Assembly: GCA_029891385.1 (NCBI GenBank)
Contig: CM057227.1
Coordinates: 58,467,567 to 58,531,566, forward strand
DNA: 64,000 nucleotides
Direction: 5' to 3'
From: Erythroxylum novogranatense
Taxonomy: Eukaryota > Streptophyta > Magnoliopsida > Malpighiales > Erythroxylaceae
Part shown: piece after piece, positions 11,963-24,133 of the stretch
Numbering within the stretch: position 1 is the stretch's first letter
Layout: every line of letters starts with the position of its first letter
Notes under the pieces: model-generated
Told to the model about the DNA's origin: nothing
Databases searched by the model: none
Seen by the model: only the letters and a program-made list of their open reading frames with translations
Program-made: the position numbers and the translations under genes

Positions 11963-12530
11963 ATACTTAGAAATCTCCAAGTACTTGCTGCGTAATGACC
12001 ATAATCACTCGCTTTCTTATCAAATTTCTTATCACACATATTCTTATTCTTAACTTATAACCATATTTCACTTCTCATATTTTATACCTCCAATATCATA
12101 TTAAAACACTATATCCTCAAAATTCCTTAACATATTTACACAAATTCATGGTCCAAGTCTTAATGACCCTTAATATGGACCAATCCTTTGAATTGCTATA
12201 CATATGTCTTTATCATGTATCTTATCTTTCAGATAATCCTTATTTCATCTCGCAAATGTATAGTCAAAATCAAATCAACAAAGTGATCAAAGAAATCTAA
12301 ACGTCATAACATTCTAACCTCAATATCATACACTTTCTTATGATCGTTCATATGTCTCATCACCTTAATCAAACAAATCAATTTAGGTTCTCCAAATAAT
12401 TCATAACAAAGACATTCACATCATTTCCCAATTCTCACTAATTCAATCATATCAATTTATCCCTTTTCACAATCTCATGCATGTCACTTAATCTTACCAA
12501 ACCTATAGCTCAAGTAAGATCATAATCTCG

Positions 12531-12542
12531 GTCTCGATACCA
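12531..12542 (-). other. GypC primer-binding site
   Basis: On the minus strand TGGTATCGAGAC lies four bases after the 5' LTR end. It is a decayed copy of TGGTATCAGAGC, the complement of the initiator tRNA-Met 3' end used by the other Tekay-type elements here. Confidence 0.75.
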
Positions 12543-12546
12543 TAAT

Positions 12547-15500
12547 TGTTGGATCCGTATTCGAATCCAACTACTTATACATATTCCTCAATACGCATTT
12601 ATGATTCCTTAAGAACTCTTATAACCCGATACCAATATCCAATCTCTAATCCAAAAATCCCGATATAATAATTTTTTTAAAATCTTATTCATCTTAACTC
12701 TATTTTCATGATTCGGTCTTAACCGAGAACAAACGAAGAACAAAACAAAAGTAAATCGAACAAAGCGGAGGAAAAGCATACGAAATGAAGAAACATACGA
12801 AAACAAATTACGAAGCACATGAGAATCAAAGACTAAAGAATTGAATCCGAAGCAAATTACAAAGCAAATCGAAGGCTCGAAATCGAAAGCAAAACAGACT
12901 GAAACGAATCGAATCGGATAACAAAGTGTGGAAACAAACGAAAAAGTTACAAGAAAAGAGTAAGAGGAGGACATTCAAAGATTAGGCGTGGGCATGTTTA
13001 AGAATTTAGAGACTAGGCGTGGCCACGCCTAAGGATGAAGTCTGAATCTGTAAGAAAATTTCAGACTTTACAAAATCATAACTTTTTCTCCCATACTCCT
13101 TAGCCATAAAAAGAGTCATTATTTGCTTCAAAATTTCAGCCCAAAACTAAGTTTTCCTACACAATGTCAAAAGTTTGAAAATTCACATCCTTTAGCACAC
13201 TAGTCAAACATGATACATTATACCTCGTTGGAAAGATAAAAGGAAGATCTACAAGTTTCATGAAGAGAACAAAATCAATTCAATCATTAAAGAGGTAAAA
13301 CCCACTTGAAGTTTCAGCCTAAAACTAGCCAATGGAACAGTAATTCTGCAGTATGAACAGTAACAACTAACACTCCCAACCCCATAACTTTTTATTCCTA
13401 AATTCAATAACTGCGAATCATACCTCATTTTAAAGCTAGAAAGATAATCTACATTTTTTATGAAGAAAGCAAAAACCGGATCAGCCTCTAAGAGTATGAA
13501 AAACGCCTCCAAAGATTCTGCAAAAATGCAGAATGAATAGTATCCGAGTAGGAAATCTGAAAACTTTCAAACTCTATAACTTTTTCATTTTAAGTCCAAA
13601 TATGACAAAATTTATGTCATTGGAAAGATCTAATCATCTTCTACATTCTTCAAGAAGACCACCCAAGCTAAATCAAGCTCTAAAATACTCTAAACCCTAG
13701 GTGAAGTTGCTGCCCAATTTTAACAAAAATTGGACAGCACCTCCCCTATACTTCACCTAACCCAAATTTTCAATTCAATGCTATAACCTGCATAAAACAA
13801 AGCATCTTCCAACTTTCATAACACAATTCAAACCAAAATAGCCCAAACTCCAATGACAGTAACACACTCTTAAGCATCTATCCATTTCAAGCTATATAGA
13901 AACACAATCTTGCTTTCAAAACATGCTTAAAACATACAACAATACTTTACACAAAAGATACATTAAAACCCAATTCTTTTACATTTACAAAGAGGGTAGA
14001 AAGTATACAAAGCTTTAGAGGGCATTTTAACCCATTTACAACGGAAGTATCAAAAAGTAATTACAATCCAAAATGCGACCTAAAGCTTTGTTTTCTTAAA
14101 TACAATTTCAAACACAACTTCAAAAGCAAATAGCATCGGAGTTGCCTCAATCCCGATGCGGTGACTCGGTTTCTCTCTCAAAACCTGTGGAGGGAAAAAT
14201 GGGGGTGAGCACGACGGCTCCGTGGGTAACAATTTAATAGTCAAGTATAAGCATACGAAATTGTCTTAAACAAGTATTTTCAAAACTATATTTGTCGAAA
14301 TCATTTTCCAATAGCACAAAAAGTATACAAAGTCAACGAATATAACACAACAGCACATATTCACATTACAAATATTTTTACAAAATCAACAAAGACTTCA
14401 ACAAAGAGAATACCAAAACACATACTCACATATCAAATGGTTTGAGTGATCCTATCAGAGCATTACTACACATGTCCCATGCGACCATGTGTAGTCAGGA
14501 ATGAGGGGAGTCCGATTTTGAACTCCTAGCCACTAGCGGGCGGTAGGCGAAGCCTATATAGACAAGTGCACTTGCTAAACGGAGGGGATCACTACAAACC
14601 CACATAAACATGTATTTTCACATCATTCACACATAATTACCCAACATGGCATTTTTTTCAAACTCATACAATCATTTGTCAAACAATTTTGCAAAACAAA
14701 AAGACATCTCATCCAAGTTCAAATCATCTTACATGATAATTCATTTAAAAGTCACAAATCATCCGAAAGCATTGAATGACATTTATTTCAAAACAATTAC
14801 TGAACTTATAACTCAAATATTAAAGAGTCACCCACCTCGAATCCTTAAGCTTTGCAATAGGTTCACATGTCCTTCCTTAATCCCCAAACGCCTTAATTGC
14901 CCTTAATCAAAGCATAAAAGCCTTAATTAACACTTAACATCAAAGCTGGAAATTTCTAAAGAATGAAAAACATGACTAAAAACCTAACTCACTTTGCCTA
15001 TGCCATTCCTAAACCATAACCATCAAAGCCTATCTCAATTTTATCAATTATTTTCAAGAATCTCATGCCTTAAAGAAACCCATAAACTCTGATTTTCTTA
15101 AACCTCCATTACCTTTCTCATTTCTCTTATCCTTTAATGCCTTCATTAAGCATAAAATCCCAATTACCAAATGAACTCAATGCTGGAAAATTTTAAAGAA
15201 TGGAAAACTTGCATTTAAACTCACCTAATCATCCCTACACCTTTCTTAAACTATACCAACCATAGCCTCTTTCAAACCTAGTCAAACTTGTCACAAAATC
15301 CACCTTATACACACTCACAAAATCTGATTTTCTCTCATTTCATTTCTTTTCTTATTCGTTCTTGAAAAACTCTTCAAACCATCCTTGTTAAGCAAAAAGG
15401 TAAAACTCTCACAAAAGCCATGAATTAACAATGCTGGAATTTTGTTTTAAAGAACGCAAAATCTTGGTTTAAAACCCATCTCACTTAACCTATACCTTTT

Positions 15501-17645
15501 CTAAACAGTTAACATCATAACCTCTCTCCAAACTAAGCAAAATTCCATCTTAAAAATAACAAAAATCACACTTCAACAAAAGATCAAGTGCTGGAATTTT
15601 TTAGCAAAAGGGAAAACATGAAATTAATCCCACCTAATCTTACCCATACTTTCACTAAGCCCTTAGCATCAAAACTCATCCATAAACCAACAAAAAGTCG
15701 ACAATCTTCTCACCCATATAAAACCCATGAAATCAGAATTTGGCTTCAATGAAAGATGGAACCATTTCCTTTCCTTATTCCTTCATGAATCTCTCTTCAA
15801 ATCATCATTAAAAGCAACAAATCCTAACTAGAAAACCATCAATTTTCGAAATTATTCTCACCTTAAGAGGACCCACGAAATTCTGATTTGCCTCCTATAG
15901 TGTTGCTTCCTCTTCCTTTAACCTTCTTCTTTTGGAAATACTTGAAAACCCACTTGAAACCTCATGAAAGATGATTCTTCTTCCTCTCTTCTCTCATGGC
16001 GAAACTCACACTCTCCTCTCTTTGTCTTGTATTTTCGTATGTCTACAAGTAAAACTTAAGGAAAACTAACTTAGAAACCTACCTCTTCTCCTCTTCTTCT
16101 TCTTCTCCTTCTTCTTCTTCTTCTTCTTCTTCTTCCTTTCTCCTAGCCGAAACTCCATCCTCTTCTTCTTCTCTTCATCGTTTCTTCTCTCTTCTTTTCT
16201 CTTCATTTTCTTTCTTTCTTTTAAAAAATCGTTTTTCCTCTCTTATTTTAAAATTCCAGATCCTTCTTTAGGTGCCAAGTCATTAAAATGAGGGTAAATG
16301 ACCCTTTTACCCTTACTCTTTAACTTAATTCCAAAATTGCCCCTAACTTCATTTAAAAAATCTGATACCTTGCGTCCAGAATTTAAACAGCTAAATGAAA
16401 TAATTTGGGCAAACTTTCTTCTTGAAAATTGTTCCTCTTGATCTTACAAATCTAACGCCACTAACGACGCTCAATTCGGATCTAAAACGAAAAAGTTATG
16501 GCCGAATTACTAACTGACCTGCACAAAATCCGAAACCGAACATTAACATAACTTCAATCCAGACTTTGACAATCTTAGGGATGAAATTAAATTTCGATCC
16601 CTTCATAAGATTTGTAGCCCTATGTCTTAACTTTATTTTCCCTCAAGAATCAACTCATTCGGAGTTGTATAACTCCCGAAAATCGCAAAATACTGAACCA
16701 TGTTCAGGAAATTATCCAACTTATAACCTATAACCCATCTCTTACTTTGGTTCAATCAATCTCTTTCCATATAATCTCCTAAAAATCATAATTCTTCATA
16801 AAAATGAACGTAATTGTCTTAGGAATCCAATGCTTTAAGAATCAAATCAATCGGATATCGGACGAAGGATTTATAAGCAAAAAGATTACAAAAGTGGATC
16901 AAAAGCTAAGCAAACCGAACGAATTTTTCAAAATCACAACTCTTGATCCCGAACTCGGAATTTGACAAATTTGGTGTCAATAAAAAGATCAAAGAAAGCT
17001 CCACAACTTCCCTGAAGAACAAAAAAATCCAATTGGCTTCCAAGGGAGTCAGATTTCCACTCAAAGATTCTGCCTTAATCGGCATTTCCTAAACAACTTC
17101 CAATTTTTAATCACTCATAACTCCTTGCCCCGATCTCGAAAAATTACATACTTTATGGCGTTGGAAAGATCAAAATACAGGCTACAACTTTCAGTAAAAC
17201 CATTTTTTCCAATTCTGACTAAATCCATTCGGCGAGTAGCCTCAAAACATAGACTACATAAATCGATACTTAATAACATTTTCAAAACAAAGCATATCTT
17301 CTGAAAATCATATCTCCCAATCCCGACATCGAAAAATAGCAAACTTTATGTCCACGAAAAGCTCTCGACAGAGGCTACAAGTTTCATGTTGATCATTTTC
17401 TCAAATTTTGGCTCAAACAAAAGTCAACTCTCAAAGGCCAAAAAGTCAAACATGTAACAAATTTTTCAACTTAATTTTAAATCATACCAATCTACTCAAA
17501 ACTCGAAGGTATCAAAATCAAATCATTCTTTTCTTATGAATTTCCTCAAAGCATAATTACTTTTTATTTCACAAGACATATGTGAAACCACTCGCTTTAT
17601 TTCACTTAATATTTCTCAATGTCACTCAAATATCGGGGTCCAACA
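12547..17645 (-). repeat. GypC 5' LTR, full length 5.1 kb
   Basis: 5099 bp with TGTTGG...CCAACA ends. It carries the 1279-bp section (13048-14326) missing from the partner. That section holds repeated phrases of the type CTACAAGTTTCATGAAG ending near 13265, 13465 and 13656, about 190-200 bp apart. The open frames inside are chance frames without family similarity. Confidence 0.9.
12983..13031. repeat. CG palindrome island in GypC 5' LTR
   Basis: TAGGCGTGGGCATG starts at 12983 and the perfect palindrome TAGGCGTGGCCACGCCTA at 13014-13031, matching 8567 and 8599 in the other LTR. Confidence 0.8.
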
Positions 17646-18275
17646 CGGTAGGCCGGTAGGACTGACTCCAATTTGACTGGACCTCTTCAGCAAATATATA
17701 TATGTTAATTAATTAATTAAGAATTGATTAATTATTATATATATATGCTAGTTTCGGTGGATGCCTTAAGGAATCAAAGTTTGACTTGGTCAAACTTATG
17801 ATTACCTTGACTTTTTAATTGGTTTTAAGCCACCAACGTGGCTAGGCTCTTAACCATGCTTTCTTATGCCTTTAATTAGTTAAATAATGATATAAGAAGG
17901 CATGATAAGCCTTAGAAGTAGTAGAAAGCTCGTTGATGAAGGTTGATGGCCGAAACTTACTTGTTAAGTTTAGGAAAATTTTGATTTTTCAAGGCTTTCT
18001 TCATTCCTCTCTTCCTCTCCAAGGCTTCTCCTAGTTATCTCACTTGCTCTCCAAGATCAAGGTTAGTGCTAGCACACTCTTTACCTTGTTCTAGCTATTC
18101 CCGGGTCAAAGAGGTTTGTCCCGGTTAGGTTTTCTGACCTCTGCGTGGATACCGTTAGAGACGGTCTCCTTTGATCGTTATAGTTTGACTAGTTATACAT
18201 ACACATGGATCCTGGCTTTCAGGAATATCCTGGGACTCAAAATTTTAAATTCCGCACTTCTGGGATTTTCCTACA
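17646..18275 (+). repeat. Copia-2 5' LTR, second part
   Basis: It begins with the right CGGTA duplication of GypC and matches 25447-26095 of the 3' LTR, including the AT-rich inverted repeat at about 17693-17748. It ends CCTACA at 18275, immediately before the PBS. Confidence 0.92.
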
Positions 18276-18276
18276 G

Positions 18277-18287
18277 TGGTATCAGAG
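18277..18287 (+). other. Copia-2 primer-binding site
   Basis: TGGTATCAGAG starts one base after the LTR end. It is complementary to the initiator tRNA-Met 3' end and fixes the LTR boundary and strand. Confidence 0.9.
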
Positions 18288-20247
18288 ACGCTTGTGTTGT
18301 ATAAACAATCGAAATGATAACTAGGTCGGAGTTCCTTTGTAAATTGAGCTGTGTAGCATGCTGACTGTGTGCAATTTCGAACCAGTGTAGAATCAGGGTT
18401 TTCAAAATTTTCTTGCACAGACCTGCTCATAAGATGTTGCTGAATGTGTCTATAAAAGGAAAAAAATTATCGATGTTGTTTGATATGTTTTTGCTATTTA
18501 ATTCCCTCAAGTTTCGGATGCTGTCTTGTTGAAAGTTTCTGAAACAGGTATGCTTGTAAATTCGAGAATAAATTCTAGAAAACAAATATTTCGGATTGGT
18601 TTTCACCGACATGTCCCTAAGATGTTTTTGAATGTCTCTGTGGATGGAAAAATGTTTTCAAGGTGATTTACTATTTATTTCCGAATTTCTTGTATGCTGC
18701 TGGGAATGTCTGTGTTGAAAAACACAGATTCCGGTTCAGCTAGATTGCTGAGGTTCAATGAGTTTTTGTGGGAAATAAATCCTGGAAAAATTCATGAAGC
18801 ATGTTAGGAACATGTTTCAACCTCTGTAATTTTCGCAGCATTTATTGAAATTGTTTCAATGATCATTTTGAGCAAAAGGCAGAGCTTGGCAGTTTTGAGA
18901 AACATGCTGGGGCTGTTTTGTTTGAAATGATTGCTTGTGTTATTTTCGGTTCCAATGCCTTGAATCATTTTTATAGTGATTAAAAATGTGTTATATTGAT
19001 GTGGCATGCATCCCAAAATGAGATTCTTGAAATTGGGTTTCCAATAATTTTCGGATGGTGAATAGGTTACTTTAGCGTCTTATTAGCTTATTCCATTATC
19101 TTGCTTATTTTGGCCGTCACAATTTTTGTGACTAGTGCCGGAGTAATCTTGATAATGTGTAGACTATCTAGAGCTATTTAGTATGATTATTTGGTGTCCT
19201 TGAATTATGTGGAAATCTAATGATTAATCGATTTCAAGGTTTTCATATATAGTTTGACTATATGGCATGCATGTTTCAATGAAAAATGTTTCATTAGCAC
19301 ATTAATATAAAGGATAATATACTTGGTATATGGTATTGTGAATTGGAAATGCCTGGATTGAGAATTAGCCGACTAGATAGCAAATTTCCTTGTGTAAGGC
19401 GACTTGTACAGGTTGATAAGTCGACTTACATATGCAAGAGTCGTATAAGTCGACTTGTACACTGGTATAAGGCGACTTGTACATGCACAACATCATAAGT
19501 CGACTTGTATCAGAATAAGTCGACTTGTATCAGGCTGAGGTGGGATGATGGATGATTTTCGGTATGAATTCAATATGATTGATATAATGCCTAAATCAGT
19601 CCATATAGTCAAGTGACTATGATCCTATAGCTTGGATGAGATCGGAAAGATGAGACCTAAAATCCTCACTTAAAATATGAAAACTAACGCCTTCCATTAA
19701 TATGGTAAGAACCAGAGTTCTTATAGGGTTGGGTTGTTGAGCTAACCTCAAGCTCACTCTATACGAATATGTTCAAACCATGAAAATGTGATTTTTGGAT
19801 TAATGGGTCGATTTTCCTAGAAGCGTTGATTTGTTGAGCTAACCTCAAGGTCAACGTGGGCGAGGCGACATTGGGTAGTGTACATCGGATGTACACGCAT
19901 CAAGTGTTGATAACCCAATGTATGTGCATACATCAACCGTTGATAGCATCGGCGATAGTTGCATTCGTGATGCAATTGGTATGACCGATACCTACCGATT
20001 GACCTAAGGTGGCTTGTTGGGCTAACCCCAGGTCATTCTTAGCAATGTCGGATATCGACCCACTAGGTCATTGTGCCACTTTGTTTCTTGGATTCATGAT
20101 GAGGGTTATGGATTCTATTGAAACTAGTGGGAGCCATATGTATGTCATTTAAGTCCTTATGATCATACATTTAATTCTATTCTAACTTTCTTTCTCTCTA
20201 TGTTTAGGTTGGTTGAAGATGTGGACCGGTGTGAATCTTCGCATCTA
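18288..20247 (+). other. Copia-2 untranslated leader, 2 kb
   Basis: No gag-like reading frame is seen between the PBS and the gag ATG. The leader is long for a copia element. It carries a six-unit palindrome array at 19395-19526 whose words match those in the LTR. A pyrimidine tract ending TTTAG near 20207 could be a splice acceptor, but no donor was identified. Confidence 0.7.
19395..19526. repeat. Palindrome array in Copia-2 leader (three pairs)
   Basis: Units of TAAGTCGACTT or TAAGGCGACTT start at 19395, 19417, 19446, 19468, 19496 and 19516. Within-pair spacings are 22, 22 and 20 bp; pairs repeat at 51 and 50 bp. The spacers differ between units. Confidence 0.9.
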
Positions 20248-21060
20248 ATGGACTCAAACAAATTAATCGGACCAAATTTTCTTGATTGGCTGCGAAATCG
20301 AGAATTGTTCTCGATCGAGGATCTAGGATATATCCTTGATTTTCCGCTTCGGATCCACTTCTCAAGGAACTTCGATGATGATCGAAGGCATATCGTAAGC
20401 ATCTAAAAGACGATGACATAGCCACCGCATTATGCTTGCATCGATGTCACACGAGTGCGAAGCGCGACGAGTCTATGGATGCTCACACGATAGTGTTTCA
20501 TCTACGAGTTGTTTGATGAGCAAGCTCATCCGAGCGGTTCGAGACCTCAAGGTTGCTCTTTACAACGAAAATGACTCTGGTTCATCTGCGGTCAATATGC
20601 ATTGAAGATGAATGGCTATATTGAGAGGTTGGTGTCTTAGGTTTTGTGATGGATTGTGAGTTAAGTATAGACTTGATTCTTGTTGGCTTGTCGGATAGTT
20701 ATTCACGGTTTGTGTTGAACTATCGGATGAACCAAATATCCACCATAATTCCCGAGTGATCAATCTGCTCAAGATAGCGTAACAATTTGTCAAGCAAGAT
20801 AGCAAGCGTTGTTATTGGTGGATTCTTCTTCCTCTAGTTCCAAGAAAAGCGAGAAGAAGAAGAAGGGTAAGAAACCCAAGGAAAATCCAAAGGAAGCACT
20901 GACCAAAGGCAAGAAGAAGACCAAAGAGATCGCACCAAAAGGTACCTACTTCCATTCGGTAAGACCGGTCATTGGAGGCGAATCGCAAAGTCTATCTGGA
21001 AGAATCGAAGCGAAGAAGGCATCGGATGCCTCGACTTCTTCGTGTATGTTTGTCATTGAG
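20248..21060 (+). pseudogene. Copia-2 gag, frameshifted
   Basis: The chosen start ATG at 20248 begins MDSNKLIGPNFLDWLRN, the usual N-terminus of copia gag of this group. The frame breaks within about 100 bases and pieces continue in other frames (GYILDF near 20325). The lysine-rich linker SSSSSKKSEKKKKGKKPKE is open from 20824. The zinc knuckle that should follow near 20945-21000 has lost its cysteine pattern through a frameshift (GTYFHS in place of a CFHCG-type start). Gag would form the particle and bind RNA; this copy cannot. Confidence 0.85.
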
Positions 21061-21300
21061 GTTAATCTGCTTCGATCATAACATATGGGTATTAGATACG
21101 GTTGTGGCTCACACATATGCAATGATATCGCAGGCCTCGAGGACGATGGCAACTCATAAAGGAGAAATGGACTGCGTGTTGGTAATGGAGCAAGAGTTCT
21201 TTGCATTAGCCGTAGGGACTTATGTTTTGACACTCCCGATGGGCTTGTACTTAACTTGGATGATTGTTATTTTGTACCCATGTTAACAAAGAACATATTA
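21060..21300 (+). pseudogene. Copia-2 protease region, decayed
   Basis: The text WVLDT near 21087 is the aspartic protease active-site block, but the glycine that normally follows is valine here. Downstream LAVGTYVLTLP near 21207 matches the copia protease C-terminal side. Frame changes near 21270 lead to the pre-integrase frame. The protease would cut the gag-pol polyprotein. Confidence 0.8.
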
Positions 21301-22450
21301 TGCATTTCTTGTTTAAATAGAGCTGGTTTCCATTTGTCTTTTGGTAACAATGGTTGTTCTATTAGCTCAAATGGAATGCTTTATGGTACTGGTACATTAT
21401 GCAACGGTATTTACATATTAGATATGTCACATCCAGTTATGAATGTCAATGATGCAAAAAGACATAAAAGAGATAATTTAAAATCAACTTACTTATGGCA
21501 TTGTCGCCTTGGCCATATAAATGAGAGACGCATCGCTAAGCTTCATGAGAATGGAAGTTTAGGGTCATTCGATTATGAATCTTATGACACATGTGAATCT
21601 TGTTTATTAGGCAAGATGACTAAGTTACCTTTTAAGGGAAAGGGTGAACGAGCGACTAGATTATTAGATCTAATACATTCAGATGTATGTGGTCCGATGT
21701 CCATCCATGCCAGAAATGGTTGTTGTTACTTCATTACCTTTATCGATGATTATTCTCGATATGGGTATCTCAGATCTAATGAGATACAAATCTGAAGCGT
21801 TTGAAAAGTTCAAACAATTCAGAAATGAAGTAGAAAAACAACTTGGTAAAAGTATCAAAACATTACGATCCGATCGTGGTGGTGAATACTTAGACCAAGA
21901 GTTTTGGATTATCTCGAGAGATAATGGGATTTTATCTCGATGGACTCCTCTTTACACACCACATAATGGTGTGGCGAGAAAGGAGAAATCGAACCTTGTT
22001 GGACATGGTACGATCTATGATGGGCTTCTTGTGATTACCAAAATCCTTTTGGGGTATGCACTGAGACAATTTGTTTACTTGTTAAGCGAGTTTCATCAAG
22101 CAGTTGATGTTACTCCATATGAGATGTGGACTAACAAGAAACCTTATCTTTCTTATTTGAAAGTATAGGGTTGTCCTTATGTGAAGCGGACAAAGTCGAT
22201 AAGCTTGAAGCAAAATCGACAAGTGTTTGTTCGTAGGATATCCTAAAGAAACAAGAGGATATCAATTCTACCTTCTTTGAGGAATAAAAGGTGTTTGTTT
22301 CAACGCATGCTGTCTTTTAGAGAAGAGTTTCTTTTAAAGAGGGCAAGGGAGCAAAGTTGAACTTGAAGAAGTTCAAGATGCTCTGACGACACGCAAATCA
22401 ACTACTCGAACACTCAAATCGTAACTCATAAAGATGAGGTAACAGCTTCA
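21256..22450 (+). pseudogene. Copia-2 pre-integrase and integrase, frameshifted
   Basis: The frame 21256-21795 holds the HHCC zinc finger (LWHCRLGHI, CESCLLGKMTK) and the core start LIHSDVCGP ... FITFIDDYSRYGYL. A frameshift near 21770 moves to 21683-22168, which keeps TLRSDRGGEYLDQEFW (second acidic residue) and ends with a stop after YLKV near 22168. The rest up to about 22450 is broken. Compared with Copia-1 the central block is better kept. Confidence 0.9.
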
Positions 22451-22499
22451 ACCTTCTACTTCACACAAAATTAAGTAGGTCAAGTAGGATACGCCTGCT

Positions 22500-23457
22500 C
22501 CCGAGAGATATGGATTTCGTAAGTGAACAGAATGACGTATTGCTCATAGAGGATGATGAGCCTCGACCTATGAAGAGGTTACGAAGAGTTCAAAGTCTGA
22601 AAAATGGCTTCGTGCCATGAAATCAAATGGATTCCATGTATGAAAACCGGTATGGACTTTGGTTGATGCACCTGAAGGGATAAAATCTATAGGGTACAAA
22701 TGGGTTTTCAAGAAGAAAATCGACATGGATGGTAATGTGATTACCTATAAAGCGAGGCTTGTGGCTAAAGGCTTTCGTCAAAGACAAGGAGTTGACTATG
22801 ACGAGACCTTGATCTAATAGCAATGCTTAAATCCATTAGGATACTCTAGCCATTGCCGCTCATTATGATTATGAGATATGACAAATGGATGTGAAGACGA
22901 CTTTCTGAATGGAAATCACCGAGGATGTGTACATGACACAACTGAGGGCTTCATTTCGCGATGGCGAAAAGGTATGCAAGCTTCGTAAATCCATTTATGG
23001 ATTGAAACAAGCATCCAGAGTTGGAATATCCGTTTTGATGAGATAATCAAAGAGTTTGGTTTCTCACAAAATCCGGATGAACACTGTGTGTACAAGAAGG
23101 TTAATGGAACCGCAATCGTATTCCTTGTGTTATATGTAGATGACATATTGTTACTAGGAAGCGATGTCTCTATCTTCTTGATCTGTAAAAATTTGGTTGT
23201 CCAAACAATTTGCCATGAAAGACCTTGGAGAAGCAACTTATATCCTTGGGATAAAGATTTATAGAGATAGATCGAAGAGGTTGCTTGGTCTTTCACAGTC
23301 AACATACATAGACAATGTGCTAAAGAGGTTTAGCATGGAGCAATCCAAGAGAGGGTTTCTTCCCATTGCTCATGGGATGACACTCTCGAAGTCTATGTGT
23401 CCTCGGACACAGGACGAGAGGATGCGTATGAATATGATCCCGTGTCGTCTGCGGTAG
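22500..23457 (+). pseudogene. Copia-2 reverse transcriptase, frameshifted
   Basis: Blocks matching KWVFKKK and YKARLVAKGFRQRQGVDY lie at about 22690-22800, and YVDD is encoded at 23133-23144. The open piece 23197-23457 (FAMKDLGEATYILGIKIYRDRS) is the RT thumb and connection. Small indels near 22815, 22900, 23020 and 23180 break the frame. Confidence 0.9.
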
Positions 23458-23605
23458 GATCTATTATGTACTGTAATGCTATATACGAGACCCGATGTAT
23501 CATATGCTCTAAGTGTTACGAGCGGATACCAATCGGATCTGGTGAAGGTCCTTTGGGTGGTATCAAGAATATCTAAAGTACTTGTGAAGATCTAAGGATG
23601 TTTTC

Positions 23606-24058
23606 TTGATATATGGAAATGGAAATTTCCAAGTGAGCGGGCATACAGATGCCAATTTTCAATCTGATAAGGACGATTCCAAGTCCCAATCAGGTTATGT
23701 TTTTACACTGAACGGCGGAGCAGTCAGTTGGAAGAGTTCCAAACAGGAGACGACTGCTGATTCAACGACCGAGGCAGAGTACATTGTCGCATCAGACGCA
23801 ACAAAAGAAGCCGTTTGGATCAAGAAGTTCATTACTGAACTTGGTGTGGTTCCTAGCTGTGATGGACCCATACAGTTGTATTGTGACAACAATGAAGTTA
23901 TTGCGCAGGCAAAGGAACCAAGGTCTCATCAGCGATCCAAACACGTACTCCGCCGATACCATTTGATTCAGGAGATCATTACTCGAGGTGATGTCCTGAT
24001 AGAGAGAATTCCTACAGAGCAGAATATTGTTGATCCGTTGACAAATCCATTGTCATAG
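23606..24058 (+). pseudogene. Copia-2 RNase H, open 150-codon fragment
   Basis: This is the best kept copia domain: HTDANFQSDKDDSKSQSGYV, AVSWKSSKQETTADSTTEAEY and LYCDNN carry the acidic catalytic residues in the expected order, and KHVLRRYHLIQEII and DPLTNPLS close the protein. It is the C-terminal end of pol, so it could not be made on its own. The PPT follows within 80 bases. Confidence 0.92.
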
Positions 24059-24120
24059 AAGAATTTTGATTCTCATGTACTCGCTTTTGGTATTAGATAC
24101 CAAGGCGATTGGCTTTAGGT

Positions 24121-24133
24121 CAAGTGGGAGATT
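24121..24133 (+). other. Copia-2 polypurine tract
   Basis: CAAGTGGGAGATT immediately precedes the LTR start at 24134. It is the usual AAGTGGGAGA-type primer of copia elements. Confidence 0.85.

Larger units (their letters stand above)
11925..12546 (-). other. GypC interior, non-coding
   Basis: Only 622 bp between the LTRs. On the minus strand it runs from the PBS at its right end to the PPT AAGAGGGGGAGAAA at its left end, with no gag or pol similarity. The middle is AT-rich and featureless. Either nearly all of the interior was deleted or the family transmits a minimal interior. Confidence 0.85.
8118..17645 (-). mobile_element. GypC: large non-autonomous gypsy element (LARD-like)
   Basis: Ends are TGTTGGATCC and GGTCCAACA with 5-bp target duplications. 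Two very long LTRs (3.8 and 5.1 kb) enclose only 622 bp of non-coding interior. A PBS and PPT on the minus strand fix the orientation. The PPT region GAATTTCGTCCTCGAAATTC is shared with GypE, GypD and GypG, which ties it to the Tekay/Del chromovirus group. It codes for nothing recognisable and would need proteins from an autonomous relative. The long-LTR, non-coding design resembles LARD elements, although the interior is unusually short. Confidence 0.9.

Noticed and set aside
12609..12974. 121-codon open frame on the minus strand in the GypC LTR
   Set aside because: Phenylalanine/serine-rich low-complexity text inside the LTR; the matching part of the other LTR does not keep it open.
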